DNA of 64,000 nt. It comes from Candidatus Protochlamydia phocaeensis (GTDB lineage: Bacteria; Chlamydiota; Chlamydiia; Chlamydiales; Parachlamydiaceae). Of the stretch, positions 35,619 to 44,538 are shown one piece after another (the first letter of the stretch is position 1; each line of letters opens with the position of its first letter). The stretch spans positions 1 through 64,000 of the forward strand of contig NZ_FCNU01000007.1 of NCBI RefSeq assembly GCF_001545115.1, in the 5' to 3' direction. A program made the translations under genes and the position numbers. Below the pieces are notes generated by a model. It was not told the DNA's origin and ran no database searches. It was given only the letters and a program-made list of their open reading frames with translations.

Positions 35619-37121
35619 ATGAAAGCAATCTTGCTGGCTCGCGTCTCAAGCAAAGAGCAAGAAGAAGGACAATCCATTCCTGCTCAAGAAAGACGCCTAC
35701 GTGAATATGCAGAAAGAAAGAGCCTTACTATTGATGAAGTCTTTAAGATTACCGAATCTTCGACAAAAGATACCCGCAAAGAATTTGAAAAAATCATTGA
35801 ACGCATACGCAAGTCACGCGAACCTCTGGCATTAGTTGCTGATACGATTGATCGCGTACAGCGCAGCTTCAAAGAATCGGTTATCCTTGAAGACTTGCGA
35901 AAAGAAGGTAAAGTTGAAATCCATTTTATACGAGAAGGGCTAATTCTTAACTTAAAGTCCAATTCTGCTGATATTCTTCGCTGGGACATGGGAGTCATGT
36001 TTGCTCGCAGCTACGTCCTTCAGCTGAGCGATAACGTCAAGCGAAGTAAAGAACAAGCAGTTAAAAGCGGAACGTGGATTGGCCTGGCTCCCCTTGGCTA
36101 TATCCATACGATAAATAACTCCGGCGAAAAAACCATTATTCCCGATCCAGAACGGGCTTCTTTTGTGAGGCAGCTATTTGAATGGTATGCGACGGGAAAC
36201 TATTCCCTTTTAAAGCTGAAAGAGAAAGCAGAAGAGCTTGGATTGAGAACTAGAAAAGGGCAAAAGATTGCCAAATCTCAAATTGATCAAATTCTCAAAA
36301 ATCCCTTCTATTGCGGGAAGATGAGAACCAAATATGGGTTAACAGAACATCATTACTTACCCCTTATCTCCCCTGCCCTTTATCAACAAGTTCAAGACGT
36401 AGCAGCCGGCTATCATAAAAAGCCTCATAAGAAAATTACGGAGTTCTTCATTCTTCGAGGATTAATCACTTGCGCACATTGCGGGTGTCTGGCAACGCCT
36501 GAAAGGCATAAAGGACGCTATATTTACTATAGCTGCACAAATGCAAAAGGGTTGTGCCAAAAGGTTTATGTAAGAGAGGAACTCTTAGTTGAGTCATTGG
36601 CCAATTACTTCGACCACATGACGCTAAATGACGAGCAAATCGACGACGTCACAGCGTATCTCAAGAAAATTCATGAGTCCGAAAGCTTATTTCATACGGA
36701 AAGCTTAACAGCTCTTCGAAAAGAGCAAGACCGCATTCAAAAGAGATTAAGCCAAATGTATGATGACAAACTCGATGGCCTCATTGACGAAAAAATGTAT
36801 CTTGAGAAGTTAGGGGACTATAAAGCTAGACAGACGGAAATTCTTGAACAAATGACGCGCCATGAACAAGCTGATCAAAATTTTTATATCCATGCCAATA
36901 TGGTCATGAATTTAGCAGCTCGTGCAAGGGAAATCTTTGAAAGTTCTGAAGTAGAAGAAAAAAGGCAACTTTTGAATTTTGTATTTCAGAACTTAAAATT
37001 GGACGGCAAAAAGTTACTTATACAGACATGTGAACCATTTACTACTCTAGTGGACTATAAGAGGCGTCCAAAAGAATGGGGCAACTTGGATTTGAACCAA
37101 GGACCAGCGGGTTATGAGTGA
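35619..37121 (+). CDS. Large serine recombinase, 3' end formed by the att core
   Basis: 500 aa. Resolvase catalytic domain with Ser10 (MKAILLARVSSKEQEEGQSI), a recombinase domain (GYIHTINNSGEKTIIPDPER, LRTRKGQKIAKSQIDQILKN), a zinc ribbon (CAHCGC ... YYSCTNAKGLC, about 285-315) and a coiled-coil tail (SLTALRKEQDRIQKRLSQM). The last 14 residues, WGNLDLNQGPAGYE, are read straight out of the tRNA-derived att core 37077-37118. It would catalyse integration or excision via a Ser-DNA intermediate. AAAGG ribosome site. Confidence 0.9.
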   Translation: MKAILLARVSSKEQEEGQSIPAQERRLREYAERKSLTIDEVFKITESSTKDTRKEFEKIIERIRKSREPLALVADTIDRVQRSFKESVILEDLRKEGKVEIHFIREGLILNLKSNSADILRWDMGVMFARSYVLQLSDNVKRSKEQAVKSGTWIGLAPLGYIHTINNSGEKTIIPDPERASFVRQLFEWYATGNYSLLKLKEKAEELGLRTRKGQKIAKSQIDQILKNPFYCGKMRTKYGLTEHHYLPLISPALYQQVQDVAAGYHKKPHKKITEFFILRGLITCAHCGCLATPERHKGRYIYYSCTNAKGLCQKVYVREELLVESLANYFDHMTLNDEQIDDVTAYLKKIHESESLFHTESLTALRKEQDRIQKRLSQMYDDKLDGLIDEKMYLEKLGDYKARQTEILEQMTRHEQADQNFYIHANMVMNLAARAREIFESSEVEEKRQLLNFVFQNLKLDGKKLLIQTCEPFTTLVDYKRRPKEWGNLDLNQGPAGYE

Positions 37122-37217
37122 GGTGGATTTCCACATCAATCAGTACCATCCAACCGCTATGAGCAAGATGATGAAGGGATTATGCATAAAATGCTACTGG
37201 ATTTTACGGGATTTTGA
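37077..37217 (-). repeat. att repeat copy 2 (core 37077-37118)
   Basis: The complement of a tRNA-Met(CAU) 3' half: CTCATAACCCGC, T arm CTTGG-TTCAAAT-CCAAG, GCCCCA. The adjoining ~95 bp (CCATCCAACCGCTATGAGCA, AAATGCTACTGGATTTTACG) is shared with copies 3 and 4. The paired TGCACCG arm is not kept here. Confidence 0.85.
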
Positions 37218-37481
37218 TAGTGCAATGTGGAATTCAGTGGACCAACAGTACACCGCAAATTTTTGTAGTTAGTGAGTTTTGTGATAGATTAATTCCTAGC
37301 ATAAATTATTATTTTAATATCCGCAGCTAAACATTTCTATTTTAATTATAACTGAATAATAACTGTTTTATTCATATGATTATAATATATTTTTTATTTA
37401 ATTAATCTATTTTTAATTTATAAATTTAGATCTATCAAATATAATACCTTTATTAAATTCAGTATATAAAAAGAGGCTTGC
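37122..37481. other. Very AT-rich intergenic region after att copy 2
   Basis: After the att flank (to about 37217) the sequence is extremely AT-rich up to the GAGG ribosome site of the following gene. No gene seen. Confidence 0.55.
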
Positions 37482-39161
37482 ATGAGTTTTTCCTATACAT
37501 CAGACTTACACTCGCTAATGAGTACTTCTTCAGGTCGGTACGAATATAGTCAATGGAAAAAGAAAGCGATTCAAGAAGTATCAAGCAATCCTGATGCACT
37601 CAAATATGAATCTGAATGGTGGCATCGTGATGCTGAAATTGTACGTGCTGCTATAATCGCAGATCCTTTTGCTCTCCGCTATGCCCCATTCTTTCAGAAC
37701 GATAAAGACATTGTACGTTTAGCAGTAAAAATTAACGGATTGGCTCGTGTGTGGGCAGATAAAGACCTTCAAAATGACCCTGAGATTAAGGAAATTGCTG
37801 AAAATAATTTACCAATAACGCTTCCCTCCAGACGAATAAGAAAATATTTCAGAAGCCCGCACTTACGAGACATGCACATTTATTATACCAATTATAATCA
37901 ATGTAAATTGCTCAAGAATGTTTGTAATCTTAATGAAGCTCGATTGGTTGATAAGGCTAATGACTCAAACTCATTTTTTATTAGAGACTCAAGTGTAACA
38001 CTTTTTGAAGGCAAACGGTTAATTCCATATTCTTTTAAGAGCTCAACCTATCATGATTTATTGAAAGCAAGCCTTCCTGAATCGGCTAATCATTTTCTAC
38101 TGAATTCAAAAAGTTTGTGTGGCAAGGGATTTCAGCAATGCAATGTGGACCAAGCAATGATAAATGCTATTGATTTTGACATTCCTTTTAAAAGAGGAAA
38201 GACCTGCATTGAAGGAGGAAATTGTTTTCTTTTTAATGATATTGATGGACGGAAAGCAGTTCTTGGGGAAATCAGTCTATTTTTGAGTATGATTGCCCTT
38301 GAAGAACAAGGGTATTTTGATGATAAGATTACTGAGATTAGTTTGGAGCCTTCCCCTGATGCGTTGAGAATCGCACGAAATCGGAATATTTCTTTAACAA
38401 AAAATCAGGATAACAAAATCGAATTAAATCAAGTATTTACAGATCCTGTCACTAAAGAAGATGAAAAAGCATATTATTCAGAAGCAAAGATTATTGAAGC
38501 TAAGCTAGCACTTACGAAAATTTGTATTGCAGAAGAGTTGGAAATTCCACTTAGCAAGATTGTCTTTCTTCCTCAAGGAAGTTTTCACCTTGATATGGAA
38601 TTGTTTATAACACCACATGGTGAAGTCATATTGCACGATGATGGAAAAGTTATAGATTTTTTAAATGAAGATCAGTTTTCTGAAATTCAAGACAAAGATA
38701 TACAAGATCTTCTTATAAAATATAAAATCAATGCAGAGAATAAATCTAGAATTTTAACAATATTTTTTAAAAAGAGAGAAGTAGTTTTAAACTCTGCTCA
38801 AATAAGATACAGATATATTCCAGCAGTTTTTGAGTCACCTGAATCTAATAGTGCCTTAAACTACTGCAATGGTATTTTCTCTTTAATAGGATCTAAGGTT
38901 ACGGTGAGATTCTCGGATGATAATATATGTGAGGGGGTTGTAAAAGAAGACGGGTATAACTATATCACTACAGGCCCCTCCACTGATGTTGAAAAAGCAT
39001 TTCATCTCAAGTTTATTAAGTTGTTTCAGCAGATATTTCCAGAATACAGAATTAAAGGTATTCCTGATTTATCAAAATTTGTTGCAAGTACTCATGGTGG
39101 TATTCACTGCCTTACATTTGAGAATTATTTAGTTACGGATTTAACAAATGCTTTTGGTTGA
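37482..39161 (+). CDS. Putative effector: DUF4116-like repeats plus arginine-deiminase (pentein) domain
   Basis: 559 aa. Residues about 20-105 contain DUF4116-like units (QEVSSNPDALKYESEWWHRD, AIIADPFALRYAPFFQNDKD, VRLAVKINGLARVWADKDLQ), found mostly in proteins of intracellular bacteria and protists. The C-terminal two thirds carries the residue pattern of the guanidine-modifying (pentein) superfamily: EGGN at 244-247, HLDME with His369 and Asp371, and HGGIHC with Cys543 as the nucleophile near the end. All catalytic positions are present in order. It would deiminate or transfer a guanidinium group, for example protein arginine, agmatine or free arginine. No signal peptide. The fusion and effector role are inference. 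Confidence 0.7.
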   Translation: MSFSYTSDLHSLMSTSSGRYEYSQWKKKAIQEVSSNPDALKYESEWWHRDAEIVRAAIIADPFALRYAPFFQNDKDIVRLAVKINGLARVWADKDLQNDPEIKEIAENNLPITLPSRRIRKYFRSPHLRDMHIYYTNYNQCKLLKNVCNLNEARLVDKANDSNSFFIRDSSVTLFEGKRLIPYSFKSSTYHDLLKASLPESANHFLLNSKSLCGKGFQQCNVDQAMINAIDFDIPFKRGKTCIEGGNCFLFNDIDGRKAVLGEISLFLSMIALEEQGYFDDKITEISLEPSPDALRIARNRNISLTKNQDNKIELNQVFTDPVTKEDEKAYYSEAKIIEAKLALTKICIAEELEIPLSKIVFLPQGSFHLDMELFITPHGEVILHDDGKVIDFLNEDQFSEIQDKDIQDLLIKYKINAENKSRILTIFFKKREVVLNSAQIRYRYIPAVFESPESNSALNYCNGIFSLIGSKVTVRFSDDNICEGVVKEDGYNYITTGPSTDVEKAFHLKFIKLFQQIFPEYRIKGIPDLSKFVASTHGGIHCLTFENYLVTDLTNAFG

Positions 39162-39527
39162 TTGATTGTCATGGTTCAAAATTCGGCAAAATTAGGCAAC
39201 AAAGAGGATGATCTTGAGATATTGTCAAATGTTGTGTATGAGCGTTCCTGAGTCTGTCAATTTTTCTGTGTAAAACATTTTAGCCATTGGCTGATGCTAC
39301 CGTCACTATTCTTACATTCATCTATTCCTTTCACGGCAGAGCCCTTTTCTTCTTGGTTATTGATAAGGTTAGCTGTTGTTTGTGAGGAAATGATTGTACT
39401 TAGTTGTGGTGATTTGCCAGTGAGTGGTTCACCTCTGGTCCAAACGGCCTTTTCTAGCTCTTCATCTAAATTGATAATGCTTGAATATTCCGTTTCACAC
39501 ATATTCCTAAGCAATAAAAGAAAAGAG
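39162..39527. other. Intergenic region before att copy 3
   Basis: A minus-strand frame (39257-39535, 92 aa) opens with TTG inside the att core and has no recognisable family. It could be the tail of a gene cut off by att recombination; not annotated as a gene. Confidence 0.4.
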
Positions 39528-39712
39528 TGAGGCAACTTGGATTTGAACCTACGACCAGCGGGTTATGAGGGCGGTTGCCTTTCATATTACCCATTACCAT
39601 CCAGCCGCTATGAGCAAGATGATGAAGGGATTATGCATAAAATGCTACTGGATTTTACGGGATTTTAACGATATAATAGGTCCTTTGCTGCACCGTTCGT
39701 GCACCGCCACTA
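39528..39712 (-). repeat. att repeat copy 3, chimeric core (39528-39569) with arm sites
   Basis: Core GAGGCAACTTGG-type on the left (as copies 1, 2, 4) but GAACCTACGACCAGCGGG on the right (as copy 5), so the encoded T stem no longer pairs. The long flank follows, ending in paired TGCACCG and GTGCACCG sites at 39689-39707. Confidence 0.85.
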
Positions 39713-39880
39713 TTCAAATATTATAAATAGCGAAACACAAATAATTTCTAATTTGGAGAAAAAGTGGAAGTTTATAATTTGGTCTATATAACAATATAGA
39801 TTACGTGACTTTAATAAAACTAGCAATATAATATTAACTATCCATTTATTAATAATAATTTTAAACTTTAAGGATTAAAA

Positions 39881-40423
39881 ATGAGAATCGGTGACTATAT
39901 AAATTCTTGCAATTTTGCCAGTGAATTGCCCGCTATAAATAATTTACTCACGAGCGCTCAAGGGAGTGTTTCTTTTTGGGGAAAGCGAGTCATTACAGTT
40001 GCTGGGTATGAAGGTTCTTTTTCATTAGATGAATTAGCTAGAAAAGTTTTACAGGCTGGTGGTCAGCGTTCCGACTCGGATGACTTGACAACTCAGGAAC
40101 GAGTTGCAGGAATAGAAATTAGAAATAAGCTGGAAAACCTTTATAAGGTTACTGATACTAAAATTAGTCAGAGAAATTGGTTTACCAGACTGTGTAATTG
40201 GGTGCGCGAATTCACATTTTTCCCTTATACTCCGCGTTTTTACACTGAAGACGGTTTAATGGAAAATTATTTTCGAGGATATAGCGAAAACAAGTTTGTT
40301 CAAGAGTTTGGAGGAGTTAAAAGAGGAATGTTTAATGAATATGAAAATTCTGATGGATCCTTTGGACCGCCATTGCGAATAATGGCTCGGGAAGAGGCTA
40401 TTAGAGCAAAATTAACTCAGTAA
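39881..40423 (+). CDS. Hypothetical protein between att copy 3 and the decayed element
   Basis: 180 aa, no family recognised. No signal peptide or membrane helix; contains an aromatic-rich stretch (NWFTRLCNWVREFTFFPYTP, about residues 108-127). AAGGA lies 7 bases before the ATG in an AT-rich leader, as for the pentein gene. It is on the opposite strand to the adjacent element backbone, so it is probably cargo. Possibly a chlamydia-specific effector candidate, but nothing in the sequence shows secretion. Confidence 0.6.
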   Translation: MRIGDYINSCNFASELPAINNLLTSAQGSVSFWGKRVITVAGYEGSFSLDELARKVLQAGGQRSDSDDLTTQERVAGIEIRNKLENLYKVTDTKISQRNWFTRLCNWVREFTFFPYTPRFYTEDGLMENYFRGYSENKFVQEFGGVKRGMFNEYENSDGSFGPPLRIMAREEAIRAKLTQ

Positions 40424-40526
40424 TTCATTTCCTGGCTATTACTAATAGGCCTATTACTTAGCGTGTATAGGCCCAATTAATTTTTATATTTACGAAACAA
40501 AGCCAATCTCATTAGTCATTCGTCCA

Positions 40527-40660
40527 TTAATATCTATTTAGAGAATTAACAACAGGCAATCTTAAACGCCTCTCTTGCAATCTCTGAAGCTCTTTTAGGG
40601 CTTTATAGAATACTCGCTCTAATGCAGTTTCATAACAAGAAAGGTTTTGAATAGCTATCC
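40527..40660 (-). pseudogene. C-terminal relic of a GPxTxxGK gene
   Basis: On the minus strand directly after the xis-like stop the frame reads SCYETALERVFYKALKELQR and ends with TAA at 40527. This matches SRYETSLERVLFRSLSELK of the protein at 35073. In the other elements a DUF927 gene lies between xis and this gene, so a deletion has removed DUF927 and the 5' part here. Confidence 0.7.
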
Positions 40661-40663
40661 GTT

Positions 40664-40870
40664 TCACTCTTTGTGTTGTTTTCCTTGCATATCCACCCAT
40701 TCTTCAAACAGATCGATTCGGATAAGCAATCGCTTGCCTATTTTGCGTACAGCTTTATGTAGACCTGACGCATGACGCCGTTTGAGCATGTGTCTAATTT
40801 GTCCCATAGTAAAAGGGTATTTCCCCATTTCCATAATCTGCTTAGGTGATATGTAAATTTGATTATCCAT
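40664..40870 (-). CDS. Excisionase/AlpA-like helix-turn-helix protein, copy 1
   Basis: 68 aa from the ATG at 40868-40870 (GGAG site); the longer frame to 40939 is not supported. MDNQIYISPKQIMEMGKYPF and TMGQIRHMLKRRHASGLHKA correspond to the winged-helix DNA-binding fold of small excisionase-type proteins, with VRKIGKRLLIRIDLFEEW as the end. Such proteins control integrase directionality or replication. Paralogue at 55757 (same length and spacing of motifs). Confidence 0.8.
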   Translation of the reverse strand: MDNQIYISPKQIMEMGKYPFTMGQIRHMLKRRHASGLHKAVRKIGKRLLIRIDLFEEWVDMQGKQHKE

Positions 40871-40965
40871 ATGTTTTCTCCAGATGAATTTTGTCTGTTT
40901 GGAGTCAACTGTAATGAATAAGGCTAGATTGTGTCGCAATAGCGCGAAGGATAGTTTTTTAGATT

Positions 40966-41957
40966 CTAATTATCAAAGAGATGGGTGTTGTAGTCATATG
41001 AACACACTTCTTCATAATCAAAATAGAGGAAGGATGAAAAGGTGACTTTTTGAAAATCATCCGGCAAATTTTTTAAAGCTGAAGAAAACGAGGTACGAAG
41101 GGCTCTAAGAGAGCTTTGGAAGGTGATTTTTGAGTTAGGATTTAGCTCAGCCAACTGATTCAAATATTTGAACAGATGCTCAGAAATAGATAAGGAAAAC
41201 TCGCCCCTTAGCGTAGGAATTGTTATTCCTGGGTATGTGTCGTCTGGCATATCGCCTCTTTTTCGCCACAAAGAAGTGACAGGGATTGCATGGATGTTTT
41301 TGATGCTAGAAGGGTGAAGTATCCGTGATTTGGTTAGGCACAGCCAGCACAGCCCCAAGACTTGAGCTATCAAGAATTGAGCGTTGGATCGCTTCGTAAA
41401 AAGCATGTCGACAAGAGTCTGAAGAATTTTTGAAGCTTAAAATAGATCTAGAAGTCTTTGTGGGGTATGGTGTGGCGTGATTATTCCTGCCTGTTTGGAA
41501 AATTCCATTCCAGAAGGAAACAGGATATCAAGAAAGCTACCCGCCACCTTCGAGCGCTCTCTTAAAAATTAACAAAACTTTTCAGTGAAATGCCTTCTTG
41601 CTGCTTCCATCCAGACTGTATGTAAATTTTTCTATGTAACCTGTTCAGATAATTAGCTAAGGTCTCATTTTCTTGCGGAGGAGGAATTGCCTGAGTATCT
41701 ATTCCATATAAGGCGTAATCTTCATCTGCTTCACTGTCGGAAGTCGCAGACATAGAAAGGTCTGAACAATTTGTGTCTGCTAATCCCTGATACATCCATT
41801 TTGTGTAGTAAGACAAAGCGGACTCATCTTCTCCAGGGAAATGGCTGGGCAACTTTTTATATATAAAGTCCTTGGAAAATAGCATAGTCAGTACTTGAAA
41901 AAATCCAAGAGCAAGCTTCGATTTTTTGATGAGAGAAAGGTGTTCTCTGCTTTTCAA
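40966..41957 (-). pseudogene. Broken homologue of the 374-aa unknown gene at 56017
   Basis: Two frames cover it. 41562-41957 (131 aa) contains ALYGIDTQAIPPPQENETLA and GISLKSFVNF, matching ILYRGYIIPPPGESQALGDY and SLRSFLEF of the intact gene. 40966-41406 (146 aa) contains AQVLGLCWLCLTKSRILHPS and KITFQSSLRALRTSFSSALK, matching AEALGFAWLCHVVGACRLMT and FSLPWRSLLRTFQEKGVK. The middle is missing or out of frame, so the gene is disrupted. Same position relative to DUF1016 and xis as in the other element. Confidence 0.75.
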
Positions 41958-42031
41958 GATTGATCTCGCGTTTCAGCTCGTTTATGGTTTCTTTAATTGG
42001 GCCTAGATCAAACTTAGCCATAAGCCCTCTC

Positions 42032-43122
42032 CTATTTTGGCTCCTCTATCTCTGCGACATGGAGAGATCGTTCCAACTCAGCTTCAATTTCTTCTACGGT
42101 AGGTAAAGTGCCTTTGAGATTTTCTGGGAGAGCCTTTGCCAGTTGAGTTTCAAAATTTGCGACGCTAATCGGAGACGTATTGTTTCTCAAAGCATATTCA
42201 ACGATGAGGTTGTCCTTGCCTTTGCAAAGAATAAGACCAATTGTCGGATTATCCCCTGGCTGTCTCATTTTATCGTCGATGGCAGCAAGATAGAAGTTGA
42301 TCTGCCCAGCAAAGTCTGGCTTGAACTTGACAGCCTTCAGTTCGATTAAGAAATAGCAGCGAAGTTTGATGTGATAAAATAGAAGATCTAAATAGTAATC
42401 TTCATTCCCGACGCGTAAAGGGACTTGTCTGCCCACAAAAGCAAATCCACTTCCTAACTCTAATAGAAATTTTTGCAGATGATCCATAAGACTGTCTTCA
42501 ATTTCTTTTTCCCTGGCTTCATCAATGAGTGTCAGGAAATCGAAACAGTAAGGGTCTTTAATTGTTTGATGAGCAAGATCGGAATGAGGAGAAGGGAGGG
42601 CTTTATGAAAATTGTTAGGAGCTTTTCCTTGACGGTGAAAAAGTCCTGTTTCGATCCACATTTCAAGAACAGATCGGCTGCAACCGTGTTCGATCGCTCT
42701 GCGGGCATACCATTCTCTTTCAATTAAATCCTTTACTTTGCTTAGGAGGACAACGTTATGTCCCCATGGAATATTAAGGCAATAATCTGGAGGAACTTCC
42801 GAGAATCCAACAGCCTGTTGGACTCTTGCGTAACTTGTATAAAATAGGCGCATATTGAAGACATTAGACCGTGAAAAACCCTTTAGCCCTGGAAAATCAG
42901 ATTGAATGTCTTTACAAAGTCTATCAATTACCTGGGATTTCCAACCCTCAACTTCTTGACGGCGTACGATTTCTGACCCGATCCACCAATGCAGCTTGAT
43001 TAATTCGTGGTTAACCGCCATAGCGGCTTTGACCTGCGACTCTCGAATGCGCGTTTTTATATTTTCTAGGAGAGCAGGGTAGCTTTCGGGAAGTGATAAA
43101 AGAGCGAGGTTTGGTTAGTCAT
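42032..43122 (-). pseudogene. DUF1016/YhcG-family nuclease, copy 2, probable N-terminal frameshift
   Basis: The long frame (43021-42032, 329 aa) has the DUF1016_N helices (VNHELIKLHWWIGSEIVRR, FSRSNVFNMRLFYTSY) and the nuclease core (FVGRQVPLRVGNEDYYLDLL, CYFLIELKAVKF). Homology to copy 1 extends upstream in frame through SLPESYPALLENIKTRIRES, but no start exists there. An ATG at 43120-43122 with an AGGA site reads MTNQTSL and joins this frame only if one T is added at the T4 run (43098-43101). Internal start at 43021 could still give a shorter protein. Confidence 0.75.
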
Positions 43123-43130
43123 AAATCCTA

Positions 43131-43442
43131 CTATTTTAATTTCTCCGCAATGTATGAATTTAAGCTCATACCAACTGCTTTGGCTTTAATAGATAATTTT
43201 GCATGCAAATCGGGGTCAATTCTGAGGTTAAAAGTGCCTGAGAAAGTTTTTTCAGGTTTTTCCCCTCGTTGTTCACAAAGGTCAAGATAAACATCTATCG
43301 AAGCTTTGAATGACTGTTCAAGCTCTTCAACTGTTTTACCCTGGAAATTCATCGCATCTTTAATCCCTAGGACTTCTCCATGAAAAATTTTTTCATCATC
43401 ATCGTATTCGACGCGTCCAAAAAATCCTTTATATTTCATCAT
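43131..43442 (-). CDS. HicB-like antitoxin with ribbon-helix-helix tail
   Basis: 103 aa. HicB fold: MKYKGFFGRVEYDDDEKIFH, GEVLGIKDAMNFQGKTVEEL, FKASIDVYLDLCEQRGEKPE; then an RHH DNA-binding tail, TFNLRIDPDLHAKLSIKAKA. No HicA toxin gene adjoins it. It starts 8 bases after the SIR2-like gene, so the two are on one transcript, and the RHH end may repress it. Confidence 0.85.
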   Translation of the reverse strand: MMKYKGFFGRVEYDDDEKIFHGEVLGIKDAMNFQGKTVEELEQSFKASIDVYLDLCEQRGEKPEKTFSGTFNLRIDPDLHAKLSIKAKAVGMSLNSYIAEKLK

Positions 43443-43450
43443 ATTTTGCT

Positions 43451-44467
43451 TTAATTTCCGACGGTGGAAAGTTTTAAATCAATTTGATGAGGTAAGGTCT
43501 TTTTCCCTTCTTTAACTCTAACAAAGCTAATATCTGAGGGAGAGCAAGAAAATAGACCAGCTATTTTTGCGACCTTGAATCTTTGATCTTCAGAGTCAAT
43601 AGCTCTATTAATCAAAATAATTTCATACTTTTTTCTGTGTGCATATTGAGCAATAGTAGACATCAATTCGTGGTCATAATCATTGAATCGCACGCCAGCG
43701 ATAACGATTTTTTTTGCGAAACTTAGCCATTTTCCAAATAGGTTTTCTATCCCAAACATTTTAGGAACAATAGAATCATTCGAGACAGAGTAATAGTATT
43801 TTAAAGTATTAACTACACTTTCGTTTCCTTCCTTTTTTGCTAATTCGTCCAACTTTTGGTTTACTTCGCTGAATAAAACTGCTCGCAAGGCTCTTTGACT
43901 GATTGTTTCTGTCGGCAGTATAATGCTGGTCGGATAATCGCAGTGTCCATGTAGGTGCGCTATATTTTTAATCTCCGGATTTCTCCATAAGGTACTATCC
44001 CAGTTTGTTGTAACACAGGCAGAAGAAATGTCTTTTATGCCCTCGCCTTCTAAAAGATCCCACACAGAATTTCGAATTCGTAGAGCATCTCCATTTTTCC
44101 GATAAGACTCTGCTAAAATATGTCTAAAGGTGTATGAGTATGCACATAATTTCCATGTACATAGTTCAAAACCTGATGAAAGACCATCCGAGGCAAGATT
44201 GGGTAAGGCACCTTTTAAATATAAAATTAAGTTTTCAAATAACCCGCTCTCGAATTCTGAAACGCATGAAAGAGATGAGATTGATCCCAACAGTTCAGGG
44301 TCAAAGATGAAAAATTTTTCTGTTTCAAGCTCCTTGAGTGCTCTTTTTAAGGGTACATCTCCATTTTCGATTACCCCATTTCCAAGAATGAAGAGAGTTT
44401 CCAAATTCAAGGATTCATTGCCTCGATACAGTAAGAGGTCGACATCTTTTGGGGATTCATTCTGCAT
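43451..44467 (-). CDS. SIR2-like domain protein, putative defence NADase
   Basis: 338 aa from the ATG at 44465-44467 (AAAGGAG site). SIR2-like features: LFILGNGVIENGDVPL near the N-terminus (a GAG-like loop), SSACVTTNWDSTLW (the TTN-D motif, about residue 155), NIAHLHGHCDYPTSIILPTE (His of the HG motif, about 175) and KIVIAGVRFNDYDHELMSTI (about 275). In prokaryotic defence systems SIR2 domains hydrolyse NAD+ upon phage sensing. Here it is a one-domain protein coupled to a HicB-like gene. Confidence 0.65.
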   Translation of the reverse strand: MQNESPKDVDLLLYRGNESLNLETLFILGNGVIENGDVPLKRALKELETEKFFIFDPELLGSISSLSCVSEFESGLFENLILYLKGALPNLASDGLSSGFELCTWKLCAYSYTFRHILAESYRKNGDALRIRNSVWDLLEGEGIKDISSACVTTNWDSTLWRNPEIKNIAHLHGHCDYPTSIILPTETISQRALRAVLFSEVNQKLDELAKKEGNESVVNTLKYYYSVSNDSIVPKMFGIENLFGKWLSFAKKIVIAGVRFNDYDHELMSTIAQYAHRKKYEIILINRAIDSEDQRFKVAKIAGLFSCSPSDISFVRVKEGKKTLPHQIDLKLSTVGN

Positions 44468-44490
44468 ATAACTCCTTTCTAAAAGCAAGG

Positions 44491-44517
44491 AAACAGTACC
44501 ACAAAGTGGTACTGTTT
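44491..44517. promoter_or_regulatory. Perfect 11-bp dyad between integrase end and SIR2-like gene
   Basis: AAACAGTACCA (44491-44501), loop CAAAG, TGGTACTGTTT (44507-44517). It lies 22 bases after the integrase stop and about 25 bases before the SIR2 start. A terminator for integrase or an operator for the SIR2-HicB transcript are both possible. Confidence 0.6.
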
Positions 44518-44538
44518 GGTAAGAAGTTATTGAGAGAT

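Noticed and set aside
39257-39535. 92-aa minus-strand ORF starting in att copy 3
   Set aside because: Starts at TTG inside the tRNA-derived core without a ribosome site; at best the tail of a severed gene.
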